Below the pieces are notes generated by a model. That model saw only the letters and a program-made list of their open reading frames with translations. It had not been told where the DNA came from and did no database searches. Positions 36,501 through 46,908 of a DNA stretch of 64,000 nucleotides are shown in pieces. How positions within the stretch are numbered: position 1 is the first letter of the stretch; each line of letters opens with the position of its first letter. Location: NCBI RefSeq assembly GCF_028583425.1, contig NC_072791.1, positions 45,763,368 through 45,827,367 on the forward strand, read 5' to 3'. This DNA comes from Eublepharis macularius (Eukaryota > Chordata > Lepidosauria > Squamata > Eublepharidae). The position numbers and the translations under genes are program-made.

Positions 36501-39500
36501 TAGAAACCGTAATGATGAACAAATGAAATAGGGTTTGATACCCTGTAAATTTTAGCTATGATCTCACTATAATTTTTCTTTTGCCATTTGCTCTAAATCC
36601 AACCGCAGATTTTAAAAAATGTGTTAGCTTAATGTGTGGAGTACACCGCCAGGGCAGGCCTCCTATTGTTAGATCTCTTTGCTTCAGATGAGGATATTGC
36701 AGCACAACAAAGGAAACCCAGTGGCCCATTTGAAATTTCAACAATAAACAAACTTTTCCTTGACTCCAAGTTACATTCAGGAAGCCTTGACCCCTGGCCA
36801 CCTGAGAAAGGCTAAGCTGATGTTCTTCTTTACTCGCTACCCCACATCTTCTCTGCTGAAAGCCTACTTCCTTGATGTTCAGGTAAAATTATTCATCTTT
36901 TTATACTCCAAGTTCAATGCAAAGGTCTGTGTAGAGGTAGCTTCTTTTACTGCAAAATGACACACTTTAACAATTATCACAATCAGGATGGGGTCTTTCA
37001 CTCTCCCTCTCCCCGCAACAGCAAGCAGCTGAGAGAGCAGGTTTTGCCTTGGGGATGTGAGGAATCCCAACCTTCCTTGTAGGATCCCCTTTTTCTGCCC
37101 CCTCCCCCAAACCCTTCCAGAGACTTTGGTGGTTCAGGTTCTTCCCAAAACTCTGCCAGACACTGTGGGACATCTAGCGGTAGCTTGTCCGAGCAGCCTT
37201 TGGCTTGTGGGTAAGGATTCAAAGCAGTCTTATACACACCCCTTTTAAGAAAAGATGTTTATTTAAATAACATGGTTATTCACAGGGCTTTTTTTTCTGG
37301 GAAAAGAGGTGGTGGAACTCAGTGGTGGAACTCAGGACCGCACAATGACGTCACTTTGGGTCAGCTGGCACAAGGGGGGAGTTTTTAAAAGTTTAAATTG
37401 CCCTTGGTGAAAATGGTCACATGACCGGTGGCCCCACCCCCAGATCTCCAGACAGAGGGGAGTTTAGATTGTCTTCCGCGCCTGACCATTTTCAAGAGGT
37501 GCTGGAACTCTGTTCTACCACGTTCCTGCTGAAAAAAAGCCCTGGTTATTCAAATGGTTAGGAAACATCAGCTTGTAAAGATACACTTTCTAGGAAATAA
37601 AGCTGAAGAGAATAACCCAGATTTGAAGACTGGTTACCTTGCCCAGCTTGCTGTATCTTGGTTTTTGGGGGGTTGGGGGGAGGAAATTTTATCTCCATTT
37701 TTCATAATCAATTTTATCAAACTTTTATATTGTTGAGCTTTTGAGACTCAAAGCGTCCTTCATCAAAAGAGATTGTTGTTTCCTATCAACCTTTGTGTTT
37801 TGTGTATTCTTAATTTTATTAAGATTGTAATGGCCTTCGGCCATTTGCAATAAACAAACATTTGTTATCTTGTTTTCCTTAGTGCCCCCCCCCCTTTGGG
37901 AAGGATTTTATGGCTATTTTCACATATTTTTGCTTGTTTTCTTTGAAGTCCACTGACCCTCATCCATAACCTGGGTAACAGGGAAAAGGTACCACACAAA
38001 TGAAGTACCAACTGTATATGTTCCTGTGAAAATATTGATTATACATGGTATTGCTTGGTTTTCATTTAATTCCAGATGATATTGTTGGCAATCCGTTACA
38101 TTCCAGCATTTTCTCTGTTGTCATTCCACTTTTTTTCAGACCTAATTTGTGATCTTTTTAAAAACTTAAAATGCAATTCCAATGTTATACTTTGCAGTGT
38201 ATCGGTCAGAGTAGCACTGAGGTTTTTCAGGCCTACGACCCCCTTAAATTTTCCTCCTTTTCTTCTGCATCCCACTTAATTCATTATGTCCTGTTCTCTC
38301 ACATATTCCTATGGCATTTCTGAATAATCATTTCACATGACTTATTTCCCTTTACAATCCAGTGCTATTGGTCATTATTTTGATTTTTATGAACATAGTT
38401 TCTTAACTGTGCTATTAGGATGATTAAAAAATAAAATGAAAAAGTAAGCAATTTCTTTACTTAGAGAAATACAACATTTACAATGCAATCTCAGGCACAG
38501 CTCCATCCTTATAGTCCCCTGAAGATTGCACTGCTAAGCTCCTTCTCCGTATTATGGCTCTCCTCTTTAAACTGCCGCTCCAGCATCACTTGCTGTTTGG
38601 AGGAACCACATTTGGGGGATGGGGGAATAGTTAGGGGATCACAATTTAAAGTGTTCACTGATGTCTTGCAGACCTCTTAAAAAGTCAGTTCTGGCGACCT
38701 CTGTTGACAGTATGTCCAGTTGCAACCTTTTCATGTTTGTCTGCAGTGAATGGAAGCTGGACTGATTATTTATTTATTTATTTCTATTCGATTTATATTC
38801 CGCCCTCCCCACATCAGCAGGCTAAAAATAGATGTAGAACAGGCAAAAATTCCCAGCCATGGGTTTCTGCATGTTGTCTTTGTTGAACTGTGTACTGACT
38901 TTCTCTGGAGCAAATAGCAAGTGCAAAGTTAGATCCCTTGGCACCGTGTAGTACAGGACAAGAGGCCACTAAACGGTTATAAGGAAGAGAATAACATGGA
39001 ATATTTGGGTCTAGGGAGAGTGTCAATCCACAGTCAAAGTCTAGTTGCCCTTACAACTGCTAGGCACATAGAGTGGTGCATTTTTTAACATCTAAACTGA
39101 TGGTAGATCCTACATTTAATGCTAAGCAGTTATAGCACAGCTCTGTCACAAGCATAAACATTTCAACAGACTAGCCAAACTGTTATAAAAGTCGGATAAT
39201 GCGATGAGTGCTGAATTGTGTTTTGTGCTTCTGCTGGTGTGAAATAAGCACTCTTGAATCCATGTTGTCAGCCTGGATCTTTAAAATATATTTTAAAAAG
39301 ATATACTTCAAAAGAAAATTGGTCCTTAGCCAGAGCAGCTTCTAGAAAGGAATAAATCTTTTTGCCTTGGCCTACCAAACTCCAGCAGAGTAGCTGAAAG
39401 GTGCAGCTGTTGCGTGAATGTGCAGTTACAGGTGGCTTTTTCAGAAGTTCAAAACTTTCTATCTCAGAATGGGTCCTTCTGAATTCTGGATAGCTGAACT

Positions 39501-41973
39501 GTCAGGTATCCAGAAGAATTCTGTAGACAACGTGTGCGCTACTCAGTGCACTGCCCATGCAGTAGAGTGAAACCAGCCAGCCACATAACACAATGGTTGT
39601 AGTTGGGTGGAAGCTGCTTGGCTGTAGGTTCCCAACCACCTGGGAGTAATTTAGGGTTGCCAGCCTCCAGGTGGTGGCTGGAGATCTCCTGGAATTACAA
39701 CTGATCTCCAAGCCACAGAAATCAGTTCACCTGGAGAAAATGGCTACTCTGGAGGGTGAATTCTATGGAATTATATCATGCTGAGGTCCTTTCCCTCCCC
39801 AAACCCTGCCTTCTCCAGGTTTCACCCCCCCCCCCCAAATCTCCAGGAATTTCCCAGCTTGGAGCTGGCACCCCTAGAGTAATTGCCAAACTTTTCGCCT
39901 TACTCGTGGCAAGATTTCTCAGCCATTGGGTATTTGTAGGATAGCTCTTAGCTTATCATGTGATCCAAAGGATCAGGTGACTGACTGTCCATGCAGTCAG
40001 AGCAACCACATGGCAAGTTTTCAGGCAGCCACTCTGTGGCAAATTGTCCATATGGTTCCACTCACCTTTCAGATACAAAGCAAGATTCCTGATCATTCTG
40101 TACAAATGGAACTCAAGCAAGAGCTTTGCATATAGCCACAAAGATCTGAATGGTGGTCATTGGTTAACTGTTAACCCAGTGCTCCCACAAGGGGAAGGAA
40201 ATTGTCTAGTCATGCAAAACAGTAAACATTTAACTTATCAATCACTAAAGTTATTGTGAAGCCTTTGCATTCATTAATGAAAACATGCAATTAAGCTTAA
40301 AATAAATATTTCGTTTTGGGAGTTGGTGCAATCCTGCTAGCATATTTTCCCTTAGATCTCTGCATGCACAAGGCATGCATTGTAACCCAACAAGTCAAAC
40401 ACAGCTATGTATGAGTCCCAGCTAATGAGTCAATGAACTTCTAATTTTTGTGGACTGCTTAGAGAACAGCTTGATTATAGAACAGCGTTCCTAAAAATAT
40501 TTGCTTGGAGCCCTCATTTTTATCCTTTAGGCACCAAGTAAAACTGTCCTATTCTCCCAGCTTTTTGGCATAAGTATTTAGCTAGTTTTTTTACCAAGAC
40601 TTGTTTCATATGGTGTTCCCTCAATTATCCCTTCTTTTTTGCTATATATTTTCATTGCTACCTTTGTGTTTATACTTATTTCAGTTTTGGTTTGCTTTTA
40701 ATTGATTTTATGATGCACTTTTTAATAGTTTATTTTTGACTGTTAGCTGTTTTGGTGGCCTTGATCTGGCCACCAAGTCAGGAGGATGTATGTTTTGTAA
40801 ATAAATAAATAAAATGATGCTGATTTGGTTCTATTATTGATTTTAGTCTGTTTTATTTTGCATATTTTGTGCAGTATTTTTGCATGTTGGTCATCCTGAA
40901 GATCACGGGTGGAGAGGTAGGGAAGGGATCTACCAAACAAAAAACAAGAAATAGTTTAGATGAGTCTGTATTCCTTAAAAGCAAAGGTGGCCATGAGGAC
41001 ATTTGCCCCAACCCCAATCTTTCCCTCCAGGGAGTCCTCCTGAACTCTTACAGCCTGTCTTTTCACAGTTCACCCGCTGTGTCACCTCCCAGCTCATCAA
41101 ATGGTTCAGCAATTTCCGTGAGTTTTACTACATCCAGATGGAAAAGTTTGCCAGGCAAGCCTTCTTAGATGGAATCACTGATCCCAATGACCTCATTGTT
41201 TCAAGGGACTCTGAGCTCTTCCGCACTCTCAATACACACTACAACAAAGGGAATGATTTTGAGGTGAGTCTGTATTCCCTAAAAGCAAAGGTGGCCATGA
41301 GGACATTTGCCCCAACCCCAATCTTTCCCTCCAGGGAGTCCTCCTGAACTCTTACAGCGTCAGTAGCCCAGATTCCTCATCCTCCTCTGTTTTCCCTTTT
41401 AAAAAAAAATGGAACTGCTCATAGTGTCATCAATTGTCTGGAGGAAAAAAATGCATCCCTTTAATAGAGCCCCAATGGGATACTATTTAACAGGTGATGT
41501 TTTTTACCTCCACGCCTTCCAACTACCTACTTCCACACATTCAGCCTCTGTTAAAGAGACAGGATTTTTTCCCTCCAGGCCTTTTGGCAATCCCAGAAAT
41601 CATTTATCTCTTCTTTATTGAGGAGGCAACTGCAATTGTATGCATCTTCGGAACCCAATTGCTGCTAGGATAATAGGTTACCTGTATTACTTACTCCATA
41701 CATTGATTTTCCTAGAGACAGATAATTTGTCTCTTCACTGACCAGTGGCATACTTGATTTCTCTGACTGAATTTTCTTTCTCCATAGGTTCCTGATGGCT
41801 TCTTGGATGTTGCCAGCCTGACCCTTCGGGAATTCTTTGGTGCTATCAAGGGAGGCAAGGACTTAGATCCTTCCTGGAAGAAACCAATTTACAAAATAAT
41901 TTCCAAACTAGATGGCAAGATCCCAGATACATTCAAATCTTCTAGTTGCCTCCAGGAGGCAATCCAGGGTTAA
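33559..41973 (+). CDS. PROX2: Prospero homeobox protein 2
   Basis: PROX2 is a nuclear transcription factor with a C-terminal Prospero-type homeodomain fused to the Prospero domain. The exons are 33559-35010 (donor uncertain, see findings), 36781-36882, 41069-41263 and 41788-41973 (stop TAA). All are phase 0, giving about 644 residues (human about 592). Exon 1 has [13 protein letters not shown] near residue 110 (as in PROX1), a basic KRKQK stretch, and a Leu/Gln-rich coiled region ([19 protein letters not shown]). Exons 2-4 give [15 protein letters not shown], then [20 protein letters not shown], then [20 protein letters not shown] and [14 protein letters not shown], nearly matching human PROX2 and PROX1. 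The ATG is the first in frame shortly after a plausible acceptor (TTTTCAAAG, near 33547); 5' non-coding exons were not found. The gene is divergent from DLST. Confidence 0.94.
36329..36460 (+). mobile_element. 5S-rRNA-derived SINE fragment with Bov-B-type tail
   Basis: CAGTTAGTACTTGGATAAGA and GACCACTAAGGAAG correspond to the 3' half of 5S rRNA (GTTAGTACTTGGATGGGAGACC). They are followed by GGCAGGCAAAGGCAAACCAC and GGGTCACCATAAGGCACTTT, the SINE body and tail also seen at 51278 and 59885. It lies in PROX2 intron 1 and is 5'-truncated. Confidence 0.7.
37283..37544. mobile_element. Non-autonomous hAT-like DNA transposon, 262 bp, perfect 8-bp target duplication
   Basis: The termini CAGGGCTTTTTTTTC and (reverse complement of the right end) CAGGGCTTTTTTTCAGC form inverted repeats. 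The flanking octamers are both GTTATTCA (37275-37282, 37545-37552). There is no coding capacity. It lies in PROX2 intron 2. The subterminal GAAAAGAGGTGGTGGAACTC is related to the element at 5944. Low decay of the ends and the perfect duplication suggest a fairly recent insertion. Confidence 0.88.
38764..38825 (-). mobile_element. LINE/SINE 3' tail fragment (L2-like) with (TTTA)n
   Basis: TTATTTATTTATTTATTTC precedes ATTCGATTTATATTCCGCCC, the inverted tail (GGGCGGAATATAAATCGAAT) of L2-type elements. Only the tail is present, in PROX2 intron 2. Confidence 0.6.
39652..39876 (+). mobile_element. Short DNA transposon (hAT-like), 225 bp, perfect 8-bp target duplication
   Basis: It starts TAGGGTTGCCAGCCTCCAGG and ends GGAGCTGGCACCCCTA; the ends are inverted repeats (TAGGGKTGCCAGC). 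The flanks are GAGTAATT on both sides (39644-39651, 39877-39884). This is the best copy in the window of a family also found at 14180, 27085 and 32163. It is non-coding and lies in PROX2 intron 2. Confidence 0.82.
40961..41054 (+). repeat. 94-bp direct repeat, copy 1, upstream of PROX2 exon 3
   Basis: The copy begins TGAGTCTGTATTCCTTAAAA and ends with TGAACTCTTACAGC. It matches 41265-41358 at 93 of 94 positions (a T/C difference). It ends 14 bp before exon 3 and so provides most of that exon's acceptor-side intron sequence. Confidence 0.95.
41265..41358 (+). repeat. 94-bp direct repeat, copy 2, downstream of PROX2 exon 3
   Basis: It begins at the second base of the exon-3 donor (GAG|GTGAGTCTG) and runs to CTTACAGC. 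It is the downstream twin of 40961-41054. The two copies bracket the 195-bp homeodomain exon. Confidence 0.95.
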
Positions 41974-41999
41974 TGCACCATTATCAAGACAATTGGCCT

Positions 42000-43240
42000 G
42001 TAAGATGAAATACTGCCATCCCTTGAGGCAGAGAGCTAGCGAGAGTCAAGGGCCACATGATCTGTTTTCTGAAATCAAAGCAGTGTCAGTAATGAGGCCT
42101 GAATTAATCTAGCAGAACATCAATCGGCCATGTGCTTTATAGAGTTAAGAGAAGTGATAGGGCTCATTCTGGGCCTTTCTGCTTTCTGTATCCCTATGGC
42201 TGCTCTACTATACTCTATACTATACCCTTTTGAATTGATGCACTCGGCTGTAGTATGGCTAAACAGTGTTGCAAGCCAGGAAAACATTGTAATGCTTAAT
42301 ATAACTGAACCCCGTGGCTTAGACCTCAGAGAGCCTTTCTGCTAACACCAGGACTTTCATCAAGAGAGCAGGCCTTCTTCGCCTTTCCCCTCCCACTGCG
42401 CCCCCAAATGCTCATCCGAAATGCTGTCCCTGGTTTTGTGTACAATCCAATCTCGTGCAGCTAATGAATAATTAAAAGTGTTAGCTGCAGTGCTTGAACT
42501 TCAGGGCCAAACTACTTTCATATCTGTGCATGTTTCAGCTTGGGTAAGTGGTGTGGGAGGTAAGGCTTAAATCCTTCCTCCACAGTTGCACTTTTGAACT
42601 GAATTGGGCCCCGACACACTTGGGAACATTAGTTTCCTGTCACATTGGTCTGCAAAAAGGACAGTCGTTTCATGTCACAGGTAATGTGTAGTTCAGCCCT
42701 CAGCCTAATTGCATTTAGTGGGTTTTCTTTCAAAGCAATTATGCACTGGATTATTTGTTCCTCTGATTACAACTTTTACTGATTGTGCAGTGTCTTCGCT
42801 TCCTAACTGGCATCACTGGAAGTCCTATATTTCATCCCTGTGATTATTTAATGTCAAGACCTGAACCTTGCAGTGTCCCCTTCATGAAGAATTCAGTTTG
42901 CTGCAACCCCAAATGTATCCTCATAATTCTGCTGCTTGGATCATCTCAATTCCCAATAGAGGCACAAAACCAAGATTCTGTGGTATATAACAACTCCAGC
43001 AAACTTGCCACCAGTGAAATAGATGCAGTTTTGTTTGTAGACAACCTGCAGCCTGATCTTATGTACACAAGTCAAACGTGAGTCCTTTTGTATTCAACGA
43101 GGTTTACTCCCAGGTAAAAATGAATGGGATTGCAGCCTTTCAAGTGTTAGCATAGTACCTTAGTTAGTGCAGGTAGGCGTGTGAATGTGTGCTGAGATAA
43201 TAAACTTACATGGAGACTGCTTTACTTTAGTAAGGAAAAG
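42000..43240 (+). other. PROX2 3' flank with candidate poly(A) signals
   Basis: Possible signals after the PROX2 stop codon are ATTAAA at 42471-42476 and AATAAA at 43199-43204. I cannot choose between them. The short open frames here show no similarity. A degraded palindromic repeat of the CAATCCTAA type lies at about 43075-43140. Confidence 0.35.
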
Positions 43241-43381
43241 AGTCTTTTTATTTTAGGAATTCCACTTAAGATAGGAAAGAGAAGAGATAGGATCTAATCT
43301 AACTAAGCTAGGATGCTGGTGGATGCAGGAAGCATGTCCTGCATCTTCCATGGTGGCAAAATGGAGAGGAAGCATGCAAGC

Positions 43382-43408
43382 GAGGGAGGAGGAGGAGGAG
43401 GAGGAGGA
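43382..43408. repeat. (GGA)n microsatellite
   Basis: Eight or so GGA/GAG triplets lie in a row in intergenic DNA downstream of PROX2. Confidence 0.85.
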
Positions 43409-43743
43409 AGTCCCTGCAAGTAGCAATCTATAGATCAAAGGGATCGCTCCAGCAGGAAGATGCCCAGCTCTGACCTTTCTGTCTCTGTATGTTCCCCTCT
43501 GAAACCTGAGACAAGGGACAGTGTAATGTCCTTCGCTTCTTGTGTTAAATAACCTTATCTCATGTTGCTTTTATCTGAACCTGGACCCTTCTTTTTGCTC
43601 ATAGAGATGTGTTCTCCTGGTCACGCAGAATGTGTGAACACCCTTCCTAAATTGTTGCATGGAGCTCACTGGAATCTCTTCTAGCAAGCATCCAATTCTA
43701 CCCCTCAACCTTTCAACAAAGTTAGGATTTGCTGACATCATAG

Positions 43744-44084
43744 CAGGGCCCCCCAACATGGTGTCCATGAGTGCCATGATGCCCAACACCTTTCCTGGTG
43801 CCAAGTATTTCTAGAAAGCAGGTGGGGTCCGGTGGAACAGGGCTTTTAATTGGTCACTGGATATCTGGTTGTGCAGATTAAAATGTTTCAATGGCAGCTG
43901 CCACTAGTGTTTAATCTCATGCCTCTTTCCCAGTGTACTTTTAAACATTACTTTTCTTTCCCCCTGCACTTGGGCTTTAGTATGTGTGTGTGGCCACCTC
44001 TCTTGGTGGCCATTTTGTGACTGTGCCCAACACTCTGTCAGAATTCAAAAGGTGCCCACAGGCTCAAAAAGGTGGGTTCACCTG
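43744..44084. mobile_element. hAT-like non-autonomous element, diverged
   Basis: It opens CAGGGCCCCCCAACATGGTG and closes AAAAAGGTGGGTTCACCTG, weak inverted ends of the CAGGGG...CCCCTG type. Internal blocks are AACACCTTTCCTGGTGCCA and GGTGGCCATTTTGTGACTGT. The flanking octamers CATCATAG and TATTATGG agree at only 5 of 8 positions, so this is an older insertion. Confidence 0.6.
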
Positions 44085-45044
44085 TATTATGGTGTCAGAA
44101 ACCCCAGAATTACCTCAATTCTGCATCCTTCAATAATATAGATGTTGTATTTGTTTTATCATAAAATATACCATGTTTATTAGGGGGGAAGCTCTAGGTA
44201 ATCAGGGATATATTAAGATTAGACAGAAATTTGTTTTCTAAGCTTAGCTACAATCATTTCCTATTTCAATTTATGGGCCTATTATTAAAGCAGTTGGAAA
44301 GGTTTAGCCATCCTAGTGTAGCCAGCTAGAATCTTTCTTAGCCCCGCACTGAGCTCAGAAACAGTCCTTTAGACATAATGTATACAGAGCTTCTTTTGGA
44401 GAGGAATTCACCTAGGAATTTGCCCACCCTGATGCCTAATTGTACAAATGGCCTGGCCATGTGGAAGCTGAGCACGAATATGGACTTTCTGAAGCAATAT
44501 TGTGTGTCCCCCGACTGGTTAGCTACATCTTCAGGAATTCACAGCCATCTAGGCGAAGCGAAGAATGGAAATTTCTGTAATTTCTTTTACACCCGCAATA
44601 TCATGTTCTTCTCTTTGGGTAACTGATTGACCCCCCCGCCCAATGACTATTCTCTTTCTCCTACCTATGCCTGTTTTTTGAACAACTGACATCTTATCCA
44701 TGGCTTTCTCTTTCATCTGCTGCTTTTCCCTCAATGGTTGCTTTTAAAGTACTTTATAGAGCTTCTGTTTTCCACTTAAGTTTCTTAGTTAAGTCAGTAA
44801 TGGTGTACTTTTATAGAATTGTAGAATTATTTGAAGCACTGTTGGCGTTAGGAAAAGGGTTACTAGGATGGCTTGCCTTTGAATTTGGAACAAAACCTAA
44901 AAGAGGAAAGTTTCACTCTGGAGAAAAGAGTTGTAACCTCATCTTAGGGCTCTTGTTGCTTGTAGTGTGCCAATGTCCATACAGCCCCAGTATAACTTGG
45001 CATCCTGAGTCCTTTGAACTGGGGCTTAGGGTAGCATTCTTGCA

Positions 45045-45130
45045 GAGCAATCTTAAGCAGCTCAACTCAGAAACATACTCAGGTCTATTCAATGGGGCTT
45101 ACTCCCAAGGAAGTGTTGTTATGACCACAC
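45045..45130. repeat. Short palindromic interspersed repeat (CAATCCTAA family)
   Basis: GCAATCTTAAGCAGCTCAAC, then TCAATGGGGCTTACTCCCA, the internal blocks of a small self-complementary repeat common in squamates. Confidence 0.45.
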
Positions 45131-46508
45131 TGCCATTCGTGTAGAAGAACTAACTCAAAAGAATCGTGAGCCCAGATGTTCCTTCTCCTAGTCTAGTTTC
45201 TGCAGCCAACACTGTACACATTCCACAAAGTTGTTTTTCAAGATCAAAAAGCAGTCTGGAGGATGAATGTGTAATCTAATCAGCCCTTCTTATACCACCT
45301 GCAAAGAGATCTTTATATGCATGAACTCTCATAAGGAAAAGCTGGTCCAAACAAGAAGAAACTTTAAAATAAAACGAATACCCTCATATTGAACAGGAAG
45401 ACCACAAAATTCTATGTACAATATTTTCCCCACTGTTGTAATTCTGAGGGACAGTGTAGCAGATCTTAGATAAAAGATGTTGTAAACTCACCAAGAGTCC
45501 TTGGTGTTCTTTCACAAACCACCCATGAGTTCACCATATGCGAACAGTTATTTATGGCTAGCTCAGAACAGGTGCTATCACTAAAAATGTAGAAAATATT
45601 AGTCAGGCAAAAAATTAGATGGGCAGGGAACACCGGCAGACGGCTGGAAGGGCCAACTAGAACTTCCTCCTCCTTTCATGAAACGAGAAAACACTCGGAA
45701 AGATAAGAACTGAAGAGTGCCAGTACTGCGCAGGGGGGCGCAGGTTTTACGTACACTGAGAAGCCATATATAACTATCGCCCCCAAAGCAACGTCTGGCA
45801 CTGCAGATCTGAAGCGGTATCCGTGTTTCTGAAGGCCAAAGGAGAGCCTCGGAGATCAGAGGGGGTGGACCAGGCCCCTCTCAGAGGGGGAAGGAAGGGG
45901 ACAAAACTCTCGGATATGATAAGAACAGAAGAGCGCCGGTAGGGTAGCTCAGCGGTCCTGGTAGCGTAACGCAACTATCCTGTTTGCCAAGCTTCCAACC
46001 GGGAGGCTCACCAGCCCGACCGACAGGCCAACGAATCTCTCCGTCCTTGCGTCCGAGGAAGCTGCCTTCAGAGGTATACCGCCCCTGGGCGGGGAGGCTC
46101 CGTGCTCCACGAACGCCTTCGAAATCTATATGACGGCGCGGCCATCGCTACCCCTCGCGGCAGGGAGTTCCGCAAGTGATCGTGCGGCCGCAGCAAAAAG
46201 GGCAGCTTCGGTCTGCGGGCCTTCCTCGCGGGGCGGGCGTCCCCCTATTGCCGCCTCCTCTCCCAGTCGGCACGAGGGATGGGAGGAGGGACCGCAGACC
46301 CGCATCGACCCGCCGCCCTTTCCTCGAGCGGGACAGCGAGAACCCACCCGTCGGCAGCCGCCCCGCCCCGCCCCTCCCTTTGGTGGCTCCGCCCACTCCC
46401 TTCACGCTGGCCCCGCAGACGCTCCTCCCCCGCCTCCCGCCCGCGTTCTCTGCCAGCCGGCGGCGGCCGAGGCAGAGGAGGAGGAGCCGCGCGAGCTCCG
46501 CCGGCCCT

Positions 46509-46540
46509 ATGCAGATGAGGCGCGGCACGGCATTGTGGGG
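46509..46540 (+). promoter_or_regulatory. U1 distal sequence element: octamer-like plus ZNF143/Staf-like site (left copy)
   Basis: ATGCAGAT (46509-46516) differs by one base from the octamer ATGCAAAT. About 14 bp on is CATTGTGGG, whose complement CCCACAATG fits the core of the Staf/ZNF143 (SPH) site. It lies about 180-213 bp before the U1 start, where vertebrate snRNA enhancers sit. The mirror copy is at 47937-47968. Confidence 0.7.
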
Positions 46541-46662
46541 GAGCGGCCCCGGGGCGCACGCCGAAGACGAAGGGGGCCCGACTACGCTTTACACGCCCGC
46601 TGTCGGAAGCTGCAACGCGCTCCGAGACGTGGGCAGTCAGGGGGAGGGGCCGGCCGGTGCCC

Positions 46663-46682
46663 GCCGTATGTTCAATAGAAGT
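46663..46682 (+). promoter_or_regulatory. Proximal sequence element (PSE) of left U1 gene
   Basis: GCCGTATGTTCAATAGAAGT sits at about -59 to -40 from the U1 start, the normal PSE position for SNAPc binding. No TATA box lies between it and the start, as expected for a Pol II-type snRNA gene. The assignment rests mainly on position and on conservation in both arms. Confidence 0.6.
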
Positions 46683-46721
46683 CGGAGGCGGTGGGCAGGG
46701 TCGGCCGGTGGGGCGGAAAGC

Positions 46722-46885
46722 ATACTTACCTGGCAGGGGAGACACCTTGATCACGAAGGAGGTTTTCCCAGGGTGAGGCTCATCCATTGCACTGCGGGTG
46801 TGCTGACCCCTGCGATTTCCCCAAATGCAGGAAACTCGACTGCATAATTTGTGGTAGTGGGGGACTGCGTTCGCGCTTTCCCCTG
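46722..46885 (+). ncRNA. RNU1: U1 spliceosomal snRNA (left copy, variant)
   Basis: The gene is exactly 164 nt, the vertebrate U1 length. The 5' end ATACTTACCTG pairs with 5' splice sites. Stem-loop I has the U1-70K loop GATCACGAAGG and stem-loop II carries the U1A site core ATTGCAC. The Sm site is AATTTGTGG, and the 3' hairpin ends CGCGCTTTCCCCTG. Against human U1 from memory, stem-loop I has a paired A-to-T / T-to-A change that keeps pairing. At nt 108 this copy has A (TGCAGG) where its twin has G. That opens the pair closing stem-loop III (C-A instead of C-G). It may be an active variant or the start of decay. Confidence 0.96.
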
Positions 46886-46893
46886 ACTTTCTG

Positions 46894-46908
46894 GTTATTA
46901 AAAATGGA
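46894..46908 (+). terminator. U1 3' box (left copy, one base off consensus)
   Basis: GTTATTAAAAATGGA begins 9 nt after the RNA 3' end, where the snRNA 3'-end processing box (GTTTN0-3AAARNNAGA) lies. The twin reads AAAAATAGA and fits the 3' half exactly; here G replaces A at 46906. Confidence 0.65.

Noticed and set aside
37840-37870. CCTTCGGCC hairpin with AATAAAC following, resembling a terminator or gene end
   Set aside because: It sits inside PROX2 intron 2 and more likely belongs to the 3' end of a decayed retroelement; no gene ends here.
45938-46010. TAGCTCAGCGG in the left arm looks like a tRNA A-box
   Set aside because: No B-box or cloverleaf can be built downstream, so it is not a tRNA gene.
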